Source of the DNA: Charina bottae
Taxonomy: Eukaryota > Chordata > Lepidosauria > Squamata > Charinaidae
Direction: 5' to 3'
NCBI GenBank assembly: GCA_023362775.1
Contig: JALMGJ010000006.1
Span: 59,921,501 to 59,985,500 of the forward strand
DNA: 64,000 nt
Position 1 is the stretch's first letter. The number at the start of each line of letters is the position of its first letter. Below are positions 1 to 11,806 of the stretch, one piece after another. Position numbers and translations under genes: made by a program. The notes beneath the pieces are model-generated. The model did no database searches. It worked only from the letters and a program-made list of their open reading frames with translations, and was not told the DNA's origin.

Positions 1-1671
1 GAATCCAACTGTGTATACGTGTGGCTTCCACTTACACATCAGGGGGATGACTCTTTGAAACCCAATTGGGATCTTCCAAATCTGCTCTGGAAGCTTAACC
101 TTCTAGATATACAGGAACTTGCAGAGACCATCTCATGGTTTGAAAAGTGGGATAATTTGACATACAAGTAATGCTAACATGTCCTAATCATGTGAATCTA
201 TTTGGGATCTTTTTCAGTCATTATAAATTATTTGGACTATAAATTAGGCAAAGTATAAGTTATAGCTGCAAACTCTTCAATAATATGGTAATAAGCTAGA
301 ATAGGGAATTATTTCGTGCTTGGAAATTCATTACACATAAATTTATAATGGGAAAATACTTCTTTAAAGCTGAAAAATATAGTCATGAATATTTATTAAA
401 TAATGAACTTTAGATAAAGGACATTCCTAAATATGTCAAGTGTCTTAATAATATTATAACCAATATAAAAAAGAATGTTGTAGTAGAAGTTCAGAGGTGG
501 ACAACCTATGCTCCCAAGAGTCCTCTTTTTGCAGTTTTTTGAGGCTCTTCAACTACTCTCACTGAAAACTGATAATATGGCCCCAATGTGGTAAACACAC
601 AAAACTATTTGGTAAGCCCTAATAGACAACAGGCTTTTCAGAAAAGCAAACATACAAACTCGTCCCAAAATCCAACTTTGCCCAAATAGATGATGGAGAT
701 CCACCCATCTGACATCTCTGAGATCCTGAAAAAGTTGTCCATGCTATAGTAAAGAATGGTGTGTTAAGATAAAAAGCAAGGCAATTGATTTTAAAATACT
801 CCTGGCTTCTTTGAAACTTAAATGCATTCACTTAATTTTTGATCTACTTTGGTATTTCAGTACTACAAAATTATATCCAATGAAACATGGCAAAGTGTGA
901 TAATGTAAACCATTCTATTACTATGCTAACATTTTATTATGATTTCTGATGGCAATATAATGAAAACTGAAGGAGGGGTCTCTATTTTTCAAAGCTGTTT
1001 GTATTACTATTCCATTTCGTTAATATTTCAGGCTCTCTACGCTGTTTTGAAATGCACAAAATGCCCTCCCAGTGATCTAACATAACCTGTATTGCAACAT
1101 TATTAGAACCTGCATTAAATCTGTAGATACTGTATATTGGGGGCGGAGGGGGGAAGGACCTATTTGAAGAATCCTTTGGTATCACAATGATATCACAAAC
1201 CTTCGTTTGAAGACTACACTGTAGAAAACACGTATAAAGAATTACTCAGAAACTAGAAGAAAGAATGAAATCATTCCCCTTAATAAGATTAAATTATATT
1301 TCAGTTCACTATTTCTTATCCCCATCAAATGTCAATCTTCCCTTTCCCGTCTCTCAAAAGCTTATGTTTACACTCTGGCGTAAACAAGTACATTTAATTA
1401 CTGACTTCATATTCTATGAAATCAAGATCATTATGTCTTTAGAAGTAGTTATCATCTGTCTGGAGTATAATTAATTACTCTGTGGAGGAAATCTGCAGCA
1501 TAGAATTCTACCCCAGTTGTAAGAAATAAAGGAATGCAGATTTATTCAAAATTATACACTGACTCCAAATGTAGCATTCCCCCGTATAAACACAGGCCAG
1601 CCATAATACCAAGCCATATAAAATATCTAACATTAACAATTATCATTTCCTTCGCAGAAGAAGAGAGAGAG
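1..1671. other. AT-rich non-coding sequence, nothing recognised
   Basis: No exon, SINE or LINE was recognised. Frames are short and look random. If the promoter at 9.2-9.5 kb is IMMP2L, this would be its first intron. Confidence 0.5.
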
Positions 1672-1898
1672 ATGGCTGTTGTGGGTCTTCCGGGCTGTGT
1701 GGCCGTGTTCTGGAAGTTGTGGTTCCTAACGTTTCTCCAGCATCTGTGGCCAGCATCTTCAGAGGGCAGGAGCACAGATAGAAGCAAAATATCTGTGCTC
1801 CTGTCCTCTGAAGATGCTGGCCACAGATGCTGGCGAAACGTTAGGAACCACAACTTCCAGAACACGGCCACACAGCCCGGAAGACCCACAACAGCCAT
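1672..1898. repeat. Near-perfect 109-bp inverted repeat (Penelope-like piece with hammerhead-like cores)
   Basis: Left arm 1672-1780 and right arm 1790-1898 are reverse complements with two mismatches, separated by a 9-nt loop, so both strands encode the same peptide frame. Each arm holds a hammerhead-like core: CTGAAGA (1808-1814) to GAAAC (1835-1839) on plus, and the same on minus between 1762 and 1731. The sequence continues right with a tail (ctctggccgtgaaagcc) that has a relative at about 51.83 kb. Hammerhead motifs are known in terminal repeats of Penelope-like elements; assignment to that class is inference. Confidence 0.75.
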
Positions 1899-2025
1899 TG
1901 AACTCTGGCCGTGAAAGCCTTCGACAATACAAGAGAGAGATATACCATCAATCTAGCATTTGAGAAGCAACACGAAGAAGGACAAGAACATATTTACTTC
2001 TCAAGAATCTCAGCTGGTTTACGCT

Positions 2026-2068
2026 AGTCTCTTGGCCTTTTGGCTAAGCTCGAGCACAGTGCTGAATT
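2026..2068 (+). pseudogene. Possible U2 snRNA-like fragment
   Basis: The stretch ctcttggccttttggctaag resembles the conserved 5' end of U2 snRNA (cTCGGCCTTTTGGCTAAGATCAAG). Similarity fades after about 40 nt, so this is at best a truncated pseudogene or chance match. Confidence 0.3.
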
Positions 2069-2415
2069 GGTAAGCCAAGAACTTTTTCTGAGAACTTACT
2101 TTCCTAGCTCATTATTGTGCTTTTCCCCAGTTATGTACTTTTTAAATGAAGACAATTAAAAAAAAAGTTTTGAGGGGCAGGTCAAAAGAACATTTGCTAA
2201 GCGTTCTGTGGCTTTAATCATGCTAAGTACGAAGAGAAAGATGGATATTGTATTTTCCCTGCATTACAGGAGCTGATTCATAATACAAAAGCTGATCTGC
2301 CTAACCATCATGGATAGAAGTCAAAAGTTCTTTCTTTTCTAGATTGGAGGTTACATGTAGAATGTTGAGAGGAGGTTACATGTATACTTATTTATCACCA
2401 GGGTATTCTCTAACC

Positions 2416-2575
2416 CAGGGGTCCCCAACCTGTGGGCCGCGGCCTGTTAGGAACTGGGCCGCGGGGCTCCCACCAGCAAACCCCACCCCCTTCAGTGCAA
2501 TTGGCTCCCGCCTGCAAACCCCGCCCCCGGTGCACATGATTGGATTATTTGCATTATCCAAAAAAGTAATTTCAA
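2416..2575 (+). mobile_element. hAT-type DNA transposon terminus
   Basis: It begins with the typical hAT/MITE terminus caggggtccccaacctgtgg followed by a GC-rich block (gggccgcggcc). No matching inverted end was found nearby, so it is a one-ended remnant. Confidence 0.5.
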
Positions 2576-3690
2576 CAGAAAAAAAAATCCTAGCAGCAGT
2601 CTTTGTTTCTACAAGCCCATAGGAAATATAGTCAGATCTGATCTGCTAATATAACTTAAAAATTCCCATCCTAGTTATGATTCCAGACATATTAGAGAAG
2701 CACACTTTTTTTATTTTAGTCCATTGGAATTGTAGTAATAGGATCTTGAACATAAAGGTAGCATTGAAGATGAGCACTTTGTCTTGCAGCATGCTCACTG
2801 CTGTTTATATATTTGTTTAAATTAAATGCATGTATTTTATTTGGGCTAGATCTGGCAAGTGCAAAGGGAGGCGCATAGACTGGAGATTCTAAAAGTTAAA
2901 TTGTTCCAAGTTTTTGTATGTATATTTGTTTGAACCAGTCCCAAAGTAAATATGTGAAAATTCAATATGGAGATCAATATTGGAATTTTTTAAACAAAAT
3001 TTTCAACTGTTTTATCCAATTGTGATCGAAGGGCTGGAGGATTTTTTTGTTTTTACATAAAGATTGAAAAGCATATATTACCACTGAGGCAACTATATAA
3101 GATTATTACTGGCTGTTCTTCAGCTCTCACACTTTCAACATTAATGGATAGCACTTACATACTTCTGTACTGCCAGGTCTGAAATATTAAAGAGAGAGGG
3201 GTATATGGAGTGTCAGGGAAGGGTAGCTCCTTTGACAGAGGAACATGTTGTGTCCTTCCCTGTGGTTTGCCCACCTTTGGTCCCCACCTGACACTCAGCT
3301 CTCACCTGTGGCTCCCCATACCTGTTTGCATGCGACAGCAGCCACACCCCGGGCAACAGCTTCGGTGAGACAGGAAGCTGCTTATCCCAGCACGTGAAGA
3401 GGCTCTGGCAGATTGAGCAGATGAGACCACTGGAAGGCCCAGCAGTCATGAAGGCAGTCTCTGTGTCATGGAACGCGAAGAGCAGGACAAGACACAGAAG
3501 ATGTTCTGGTCATCCACTGCGCCTAGTCCCATCTCCGGTTGTCTTGACTCTGTCTTGCCACTGGACTCAGGTGGGAATCGGGAAGAGAGAGAGAGACTGA
3601 TGCTATGCAACTCTCCCTCACTTAAATCCAAATTATGTGCTAGTCTTGACACCTTCATCATCATTCTTGAAAAAAATAAAAATTAAAAAG
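2576..3690. other. Non-coding stretch; right part may be the 5' end of the following LINE
   Basis: 2.6-3.2 kb is AT-rich with nothing recognised. From about 3.21 kb the base composition becomes balanced and continues without a break into the LINE, so 3212-3690 could be its 5' untranslated part. Short frames here carry no motif I recognise. Confidence 0.35.
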
Positions 3691-6600
3691 TCCTGTGGCG
3701 ATGGGCAAATGACGAAGCAGTAGGTGTGGATGCACTGGTTGCTGTAGTCATGGACCTGCACATAGGTGGCTCAGGTCTAATGGTCGCTTCTTCACTGACC
3801 GAAGCAGCAGTGAAACTCAGCGCCTACCTGCGTGACTGAGCAGCCCACTCTAGGAAGGCACTGCTCACCTCTGTAGTATGCGGAAGGGGCTAGAAAACGT
3901 GCCCTAAATATTGCCTGCTTCACTACACCCTGGCCAGTTTACTGCAGCTGGGAGAATCCCATCTTGGTGGTCAAACAAACACAAAAAAAAGCAAGGCGAT
4001 ACCACTCATCATCGGCACTTGGAACGTGCTCACACTTTTGGACAACCCTACAGCAGACAGACGAGAGAGAAGAACAGCTTTAGTTGCCAGAAAGCTTGCA
4101 AGATACAACATTGACCTTGCAGCCCTGAGACTCGTCTTGCCAACAAAGGTCAGCTGACTAAAACTGGAAGTGGATACACTTTTTTCTGGAGCGGTCGTGG
4201 CAGTGATGAGCGTTGTGATGCTGGAGTTGGATTTACCATCAGTAATCACCTTGTTCAGAAACTTGTTAGTCCCCTCAAGGGTGTGAACAACTGGCTCATG
4301 ACACTGCAGCTTCCACTACAGAATAGAAGTCAAGCCACCCTGATCAGCTCCTATGCTCCCACAATGACCAACCTGGACAGGACGAAAGACAGGTTCTATG
4401 AAGAACTAGATGCCCTACTATCAGCAGTGAGCAGAACTGACAAGCTGATCTTGCTCAGTGACTTTAATGCAAGAGTAGGGTGTGATTCTGCAGCCTGGCA
4501 GGGAGTCGTTGGGAGACATGGAGTGGGCAAGTGTAACAGTAATGGCCTACTCTTACTGAAGACTTCTGCAGCACACGACCTCATCACCAATACAATTTTC
4601 CGTCTGCCTACCCATAACAAGACCTTCTGGATGCACCCCCGCTCTAAGCATTGGCATCTTATTGATTATGTCATTGTCAGGAGAAAAGACAGGCAGGATG
4701 TCAGAGTGACCAAGGCCACATGTGGTGCTGAATGTTGGACAGATCACAGGCTCATTGTCTCCAAAATAAAGCTCCACATCAGACCCAAGAGGCGACCACA
4801 AGGAAGCAAGGCCATGAAAAGAATTAATGTGGCCAGGCTGAAGAACCCCGGCACAGCTTCAGCACTGGCTGAAGACTCAGAAACTAAGCTCACTGACCTA
4901 CATCTTGCTGGCAGTGCTGAGAACAACTGGGAATGTTTCAGGGATGTTGTCCATTCATCTGCACTGAAGATGCTAGGGCCCTCTACTTGCAACCAGCATG
5001 ACTGGTTCGATGAGAATGAGGAGGAGATACAGGCTTTACTTCTTGAAAAGCGTCACCTTCATCGTGTCCATCAGAACAACTTATCATCAGCTGCCAAGAA
5101 AAACGCCTTTACCAGTGCTCGTAGGATAGTCCAGAACAAACTGTGTAAAATGCAAGATGTTTGGCTGAGCACCAAGACAGATGAAATACATGGATATGCT
5201 GATAGAAACAACTTCAAATGGTTCTATGAAGCCCTTAACACTCTCTACAGACCTTAGTCTCTTAGGGGTTCCCCTCTCCTGAGTATAGATGGTACAACAC
5301 TCTTTACAGAGAAGTCTCAGATCCTGCAGAGATGGGCTGAACATTTTGAAGCCGTCCTCAACCGACCGTCATCTATTAACGATGAGGCAATACAGTAGAT
5401 AGGATTCCCCAGGTCGACATCGACAGTCCATGGGTGACCCACCGGTAGTAGCTGAAGTAACGGAAGCTGTCAGCCAGATATCCAATGGCAAAGCCCAAGG
5501 GGCAGACACCATACCTGCAGATATATATGAAGTCAGTGGTCCTGTATTTATAGAGAAACTCACCAAGTTATTCTAGCCTATTTGGAAGCAAGGATCCATT
5601 CCTCAGAAATTTAAAGATGCATCCATCGTACACCTCTACAAGAGGAAGGCCAATCGACAAGTATGCGACAACCACTGAGGAATCTCGCTACTCTCCATCG
5701 CAGGAAAAACCCTTGCAAGAGTTCTGCTAAATTGTCTGGTCACTCATCAGGAGCTGGGCTTGCTGCCATAGTCACAGTGTAGCTTCAGCAGAGAGTGTGG
5801 GACTACTGACACAACTTTTTGCCATTTTTTGCCAACTTCAGGAGAAGCGTCAGGAGCAGAATTGTTTAAACTCTATACAACCTTTGTTGACCTCATGAAA
5901 ACCTTCAATACTGTCAGCAGAAAAGGCCTGTGGAGGATCATGTTAAAGTTTGGCTGCCCCGCCAAATTAATTCAGATGGTATGCCAGTTCCATGACAGCA
6001 TGATGCCCAGAGTGCTGGATAGCAAAGAATCCTCTAAGGCATTCCCAGTCACCAATGGTGTTAAACAGGGCTGTGTGCTTGCACCCACACTGTTCAGCAT
6101 GATGTTTACTGCCATGCTGAATGATGCCTTTTAAGACAGTGATGCTGGAATCAGCCTCAAGTACAGAGTGGATGGGAAGCTCTTCAATCGAAGGAGATTT
6201 CAAGCTATTACCAAAGTGAAGGAAACTGTTCTGAGAGATTTCCTCAGAAATCTCGTGTGACAACTTTGGACTCACCAGCAATATACAAAAGACCGAAGTC
6301 ATGCACCAGCCTGCTCCTCATGCACCGTACACAGAACCCAAAATCACAATCAAAGGCAGAAACTACAGGAAGTGGACCAGTTCAATTACATTGGCAGCAC
6401 CCTCTCCCAAGTAGTGACCATTGACACAGAAGTTAACTGCACAATAGCAAAGGCAAGTTCTGCTTTCAGTAGACTGCTGTCCACTGTGTGGGAACATTGG
6501 GGAATTAGTCCAGCAACAAAATTGAAAGTCTACAGAGCCGTGGTGCTCACTACCCTTCTGTATGCCTGTGAAACATGGACTGTTTATCAAAGGCATGCAA

Positions 6601-7195
6601 GACAGCTCAACCATTTCCACATGACTTGTCTTTGCAGAATAGTAGGCATCAGATGGCTAAATAAAATACCAGATACTGAAGTTCTCTCTAGAGCAAGTCT
6701 ACCATCAATCCACACACTGATGATGAGAACACAGACCTGGTGGGCAGGTCACATCATCCCTATCCAGACGACGCATACCCAATCAGCTCCTTTTTGGGGA
6801 ACTCTCTGCTGGAAAAGGCTTGCATGGAGGGCAGAAGAAACATTACAAAGATACATTAAAGGCCTCCCTGAAGTCACTTGACATAGACACGACCACCTAG
6901 GGAACACTGGCAGAAAATCGCTCGATCTGGCATGGCCTCATCCATAAGGGCTGTCAAGCTTACGAAGTAAGGCACACTGTGGAAGCACAACATAAGCACG
7001 AGCTGCACAAATCTAGAGCCATCAGTGCAACAACTGCAGCGTCTACACGTTTGCACAACATGTGCCAGGACATTCCATGCTCAAATTGGCCTGACCAGTC
7101 ATCTTCAGACTCGCCACATTTAGTTTTAACGTGACTAATGGTGCTGAGGTCTTCATCAACGATGATGGAGGAGCAATATTAAAGAGAAATGGGTT
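3690..7195 (+). mobile_element. Decayed non-LTR retrotransposon (APE endonuclease + RT), multiple frameshifts
   Basis: The order is endonuclease (from about 3998, GTWNVLTLLDNPTADRREK), its catalytic end and linker in the open frame 4283-5257 (LLSDFNARVG, WTDHRLIVSKIKL), reverse transcriptase pieces (5258-6134; LYKRKANRQVCDNH, NGVKQGCVLAPTLFS), then the C-terminal part (6372-6881; LYACETWTVY) and a frame-shifted Cys/His finger-like end (about 7056-7112). Stops and frameshifts occur throughout. The sequence joins RDFL directly to the post-FADD region near 6240, so the catalytic FADD box is deleted. It is dead. Its endonuclease resembles proteins often annotated craniofacial development protein 2-like; I could not fix the LINE clade. 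Confidence 0.85.
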
Positions 7196-7535
7196 GAGCT
7201 CTTATACTCATTAGAGTTGTGCAAATGCTTTGAAAGAGGTGTTTCACCACTCAAGGGAGCACATATTCAGCAACTCTCTCCAGCTGGGTCTTGATTCCAG
7301 AATCAAGTGCTTCTTCATCAGCTTCTCCTGGAAGTTGCCAAGTACATGTACCACTTTCGCTTTGCTGGGCATGCATATCCATGCCCAGACAGCCAAGAGC
7401 AGCTTAGAAAGCAGTCATACAAGCCCATGTACATGTCTTGCCTTAATGAGCCAAACAGAGATGCTTTATACCTGTTCCCTGCATTGTTAAGAGCCTCTGT
7501 TGAAGAATTTTTACAGCCCTAATAAATATTATTAA
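7196..7535. other. Unassigned stretch with overlapping open frames
   Basis: Two overlapping plus-strand frames (7230-7490, 7307-7522) follow the LINE. One reads QLLLEVAKYMYHFRFAGHAY and could be a gene or transposon fragment, but I recognise no family. Confidence 0.25.
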
Positions 7536-7683
7536 ACAGCGTTCCGCACGCATCATGCCGGCCACATGACCGTGGAAACGTCTTCGGACAGCGCTGGCTC
7601 TTCGGCTAACAAACAGAGATGAGCACCGGCCCCTAGAGTCGGACACGACTGCACAAATGTGCGGGGGGAGCCTTTAACCTTTC
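7536..7683 (+). mobile_element. Sauria-type SINE, 3' part only
   Basis: It contains the SINE body (gcatcatgccggccacatga) and the BovB-like tail (agagtcggacacgactgcac) ending in ggggggagcctttaacc. The tRNA-like head is missing. It is 5' truncated. Confidence 0.8.
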
Positions 7684-9181
7684 ACATCCTTATACACATT
7701 CAAAGAATTCTAGATGTCCTGGCCTGGTTGAGGGAGTTGGCTTAAAACCCAAAATAATACTGAAGTAATGAGCAAGGTGTTGGTTTGGATAAGACAAAGA
7801 AAACCATCAGGGTTGCCAATTTTGTTTTGTTCTCTTTTCACTTGCTGTGCTGTTGTTTAATAGCTATCTGCTACCAAGCTCAAAAAAGCTTCATTTTACT
7901 ACTGTACACTAGTCAGCCTCACTGATAACAACAATAAAAAGCTGGTTTCATTCAAACATGCTAAGCTATAGTGTGGATTTTGCTTCATACAGGGACGATT
8001 TCTTTTTTATAAGAAGCAACAGATTCAGCCTTTATTAGAGGTTTAAATCAACTAGGGATTTACTGTCAGAGACTTAATGCAATTTTTTAAAGTAAGCAAA
8101 ACTGCCTTTAAATAGTAACAACAGGGCACCAAATTTTGACAGCATAATAGTAAAGAATAACAGTGGCCTCAAAAATGAGCTGAAATGCACGCCTAATTAC
8201 CCACCTCAGCTTCACATAATATATGAAAGCCACAAAAAATGGATAATTCAATAAACTATAATTAAGAAAATATGATTTAGCAAAAGTGCAAATCCAGCCA
8301 CAGAAGTAACTTCATGATGTAGAAATATTACCTTAGAACTGTTAAAAATGGTGTTTATTCAAAATATATTCCAATTTATAATGGTTAAATCTAAGACCCT
8401 AGAAAGGTGTAATTCCTCTACAGCAAAAAACAGCATTTATCCCTGAAGAGACAACAAAAATGCCATTCAAGGCAAAAAATACAAAATACTTGGATGACCC
8501 AGACAAAAAGGGGTTACAGTCAGGAAGCACTAGATTTAACAACCACAAAATAGCATGCTTATGCTTTTGTGTGTTTAAATAATACCATCCAGCTACAAGA
8601 TAGTCCAAGGCACCTTGCAGCATAATTCAAAAAAATTACACACAGTGAAATATGTGAATTAAAATACCATTTTCTTCAGCAATTTCAGAGGTTCATCTCA
8701 GGTTGTTATTTTGGGGTAGCTGTGTAGAAGTGCCACTTTCTTTCCACTTTTTTTTTTGCGAGTTTGGAAATCCAACCCAAAAATATGGAAAGCAGAACAT
8801 TTGATAGTTACAGTTCTTTGGGAAAGAAAAAAGGGAGAGGAACGAAGATTATTCACATATGCACTCCGTACATTTCTCCATTATTTGTTCCGAAAATCTA
8901 GTCTTGCTCCTTTATTCAAAACGTGAAAGGGAACTGCATACATTCCATGATTTAAGAAATGTCTTCTATACATGCTCAGAGGAACTTTTTTTTCCATTAT
9001 CAGGGGTTTTGACATTACACTAGACAGATGTACAGGACCGACTAAGCCAGAAGCAAACACATCTCATTACAGGTTTGCACACTAAGAAAACCCAGCCAAT
9101 ATAGTTTGTAAAACATGATTTATACTTTTACATTCCGTACGAGTCAGCAACCATAGCTTTTGCCTCCTTGCTTGCTCACCC
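7684..9181. other. AT-rich non-coding sequence
   Basis: No gene or repeat was recognised. If the 9.2-9.5 kb promoter drives a leftward gene, this is the start of its first intron. Confidence 0.5.
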
Positions 9182-9400
9182 TGGGTGGCCCACCTTGGAA
9201 AAATAAATAAAACACTCTGTCCCAACCTCTTGCCTTTTAGATGCGTTAAAGCAAACGCCCGAATTGCCTCGAGCACGTCCTTCTTGCCTCCCAGCCGCGC
9301 TCCGTTCGGCAAAGCAGTAAATTCTCCGGAAATACCCGGGATTGGCTGGCGGCAGCAGTCAGCGCGAGCAGTCACGAGGCGGCGCTTCCCAGCTATAAAC
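9182..9400 (-). other. Candidate non-coding first exon with donor gtgagc
   Basis: Read on the minus strand, the CpG-rich block runs into CACCCAGG|gtgagcaagc, a near-consensus splice donor at about 9181/9182. An exon from a start near 9.37-9.42 kb to this donor would be a 5' UTR exon. The start site is not defined by the sequence, and a 97-codon frame in the same stretch is probably chance. Confidence 0.35.
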
Positions 9401-9500
9401 TCTGGACGCTGCGTCGCTGCGTCTCCTCCTGATTGGTGCGTAGAGGGAGGGGGCGGGGCTAGCTGACACGTGAAGAGCGCTGCTGCTGATCAGGATGTGA
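9230..9500 (-). promoter_or_regulatory. CpG-rich promoter, possibly IMMP2L
   Basis: This is the only non-repeat stretch in the window dense in CpG. It holds an inverted CCAAT box (attgg, 9432-9436), a GC box (gggcgggg, about 9451-9458) and an E-box CACGTG (9467-9472). CCAAT orientation and a minus-strand donor at about 9181 suggest transcription to the left. In other vertebrates IMMP2L lies just 3' of DOCK4 on the same strand with a non-coding first exon, so this fits its promoter. No IMMP2L coding sequence is visible to confirm it. Confidence 0.55.
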
Positions 9501-9849
9501 GCAAAGTTTCAGTACTGTAATTTGCAGGGGGGGGAAAGATCTGTAAGGCTAGCAAAAATTTTAGTTGTTTCCTACGAAGGCTGTTTTAAGTGGCAGAGGC
9601 ACTCATATTATATAAAAACGGGTTGAACGGCATTAGACTTCTCTATTAAAACTGTCTTAATTGGTAGAAAGTCACGGTTTCACAGCACAAATACTAGTTT
9701 GACTTGGAAAGGCTTCTCGTTTCGTGGCACAAACGTGGGTTACAGTTTCTGAGATTTGTGATACAGGTAAAAACACTGGTTTAGCGTCAGACCTGGATGA
9801 GGATACGTTCTAGTAGTTCTGCAGATCAATGGAAATGGAATGATTGACC

Positions 9850-9950
9850 CTCCCAGGTCAATCCCTATCCCACTCGCCTGAAAGTAAACCCACCCTGTTG
9901 AAATCAAGGGGATGCACTGTGGAGCAAAAGGTGTAGGGTTGTACTAGATA
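9850..9950 (+). repeat. Old interspersed repeat fragment
   Basis: The words agtaaacccaccctgttgaa and tcaaggggatgcactg resemble a common amniote repeat (…GTAAGCCCCATTGAA…GGGACTTAC…). It is short and diverged. Confidence 0.4.
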
Positions 9951-10083
9951 TCCTTTTCGCATCATCTCACGATCCAGATGTACTATATTTCCTATTTTCC
10001 TTAACAAGAAAAGGGCTTTTCCAAGAAGAGAGAGAGAGATTCCAAAGCCAAGAAGATACAGTCTTAAAAATACTAAAGCTTAT

Positions 10084-10155
10084 AATATTAGCCCTTCTGA
10101 GGGAGATGGGCGGGATATAAATATGATAAATTAAATAAATAAGTAAATAAAGCTG
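10084..10155 (+). repeat. CR1/L2-like LINE 3' tail with AAAT repeats
   Basis: The words gagatgggcgggatataaat followed by aataaataagtaaataaa match other LINE tails in the window (24955, 30555, 31035). Confidence 0.6.
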
Positions 10156-10339
10156 TAAAAGCCAGCTTCTGAATGCATGTAACTATGAAACTATTCAATG
10201 CAGTTCTAATATATGTCACCCAGGTAGTACTCTAAAATTTTAGACATTGATTTTTCTCTTCCATGGCCCCTGACTTCCATCATAAAGCATTTAGTCAGCA
10301 CTAGCTGTTTTAACTGTTTTTCTCATTAATCCATGGATC

Positions 10340-10427
10340 TTGGCACCATATAGTCAATCTTGCTTTAATTCAGAAAAACTAAGCAGGCTCAGATCCAGTT
10401 AGTATTTAGATTGGAGCCTGCCAGGAA
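10340..10427 (+). repeat. 5S rRNA-like SINE fragment
   Basis: The stretch actaagcaggctcagatcca and gttagtatttagattggagc follows the order of 5S rRNA (GCTAAGCAGGGTCGGGCCTGGTTAGTACTTGGATGGGAG). It is diverged. Two more occur in DOCK4 introns at 35953 and 46066. Confidence 0.5.
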
Positions 10428-10683
10428 ATCCCATGGTTTATCTTGGACTGGGAAGTTTATATATATAATCTATATGCAAAACCCATAATGATACCATTTC
10501 TGTATCCTCCTCAACTCGAAATATTTTTTACATTTTTTGCCACTAAGATTAAGCTTTCACCTCAGGATCTATGTTGGAAAACAATATGTGATAAAAGTTT
10601 AAATTGCATTAGGTAAACCCCTTAAGTATTATTGGTCTGGCCATAATATACTGTAGTTTTTCATAAGGGAGAGTGGGAGAGCG

Positions 10684-10800
10684 TAAGAACCTAAGCAGTG
10701 CCCCAGGCCCATCTGGTCCAGCAGCCTCTTCTCACAGTGGCCAACCAACTGCACAAGGAAGCTCACTAGTCACCCAGCACATGGCCTTCAGAGGCAGTCA
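10684..10800 (+). repeat. Interspersed repeat fragment
   Basis: The words aggcccatctggtccagcag and ctcacagtggccaaccaact are typical of a widespread squamate repeat. Its class is unknown to me. Confidence 0.45.
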
Positions 10801-11342
10801 TGCTACCATCGAAGTGCATAGCCTATGACCACCTACTGGGAAATATGGGCTGTTGAAGGACAGGGAGGACCAATAGGGAAGGAAAATAGAATGGGGCATC
10901 CTGGAAGCCCAGAGTTACTTCAGAGACGGAGGCAGCATAGGAATCAGTCAGACTGTGTGGCTGGTTAACATTCTGAATAGAAAAATTCAACAAAACTTTT
11001 TGTTTTAGTTTTTGCAGGTCCCATTTATATATACTTAGTATTATATATATTTTACTATCTACCAAAAAAGACCATCCTTGAAACACATAAGCCGATCGGT
11101 ATCATTCTTTTCATGGATTCCAACCCTCAAACTGCGGTTATCCCAGAGTGTCAATTTCTCATAGGAATACAGATCAAGTTTAAGGTTCCTTCGCAACAAC
11201 ATCCTAATATGACTTGCAGCCTTTAGAGCCAGAAAGCTGAGGCAGCCCAGGCACCCACAGAGATACTAGCTGGGAGGGGGCAGCCAAGGGAGGGCACAGG
11301 CAGCAGGAACATGGAAATGAGTAATTTGGGTCTGCTGCTGGA

Positions 11343-11806
11343 GATTTATTTATTTATTTATTTATTTAGACTTATATTACCGCCCATCTCCCCCAATCGG
11401 GGGACCCTGGGCGGTTCACAATAAAACAAGGTTAAAAATACCAATAAAAATGATCATATCAATAAATAAATATAAAACCCAAAGGCGATGGCTGTTAATA
11501 CTAGGGAGGGCTTCATGGGATCAGCCAGCCCCAGGAGGAACTGTTGGCATTCCCATCCCAAGCAAGGCGGCAGAACCAGGTCTTCAAGTTTTTCTGGAAG
11601 GACGGGAGCGAGGAAACCCGCCTCAGTTCCGGGGGCAAGATATTCCAAAGGGCAGGCGCTACCGCAGAGAAGGCCCGCCTCCTGGACCCCGCTAGATGGA
11701 ATTCTTTGGTCGATGAGGTCCGTAGCATGCCCTCTCTGCAGGACCGGGTGGGGCGGATCATGAGCTCTCCACTCAACCTGTGCCTATTTGGCTCTGTTTC
11801 TTCCAC
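11343..11806 (-). mobile_element. CR1/L2-like LINE, 5' truncated (RT C-terminus and 3' tail)
   Basis: The tail is (TTTA)n at the left followed by accgcccatctcccc. The frame at 11513-11806 reads RRRAFSAVAPALWNILPPEL and ends SSSWGWLIP, the LINE C-terminus. The same family appears at 49185-50280 (SSSWGWLA). It is on the minus strand. Confidence 0.85.

Noticed and set aside
1534..1914. 126- and 118-codon frames with nearly the same peptide on both strands
   Set aside because: Both come from the hairpin arms being reverse complements, not from a gene.
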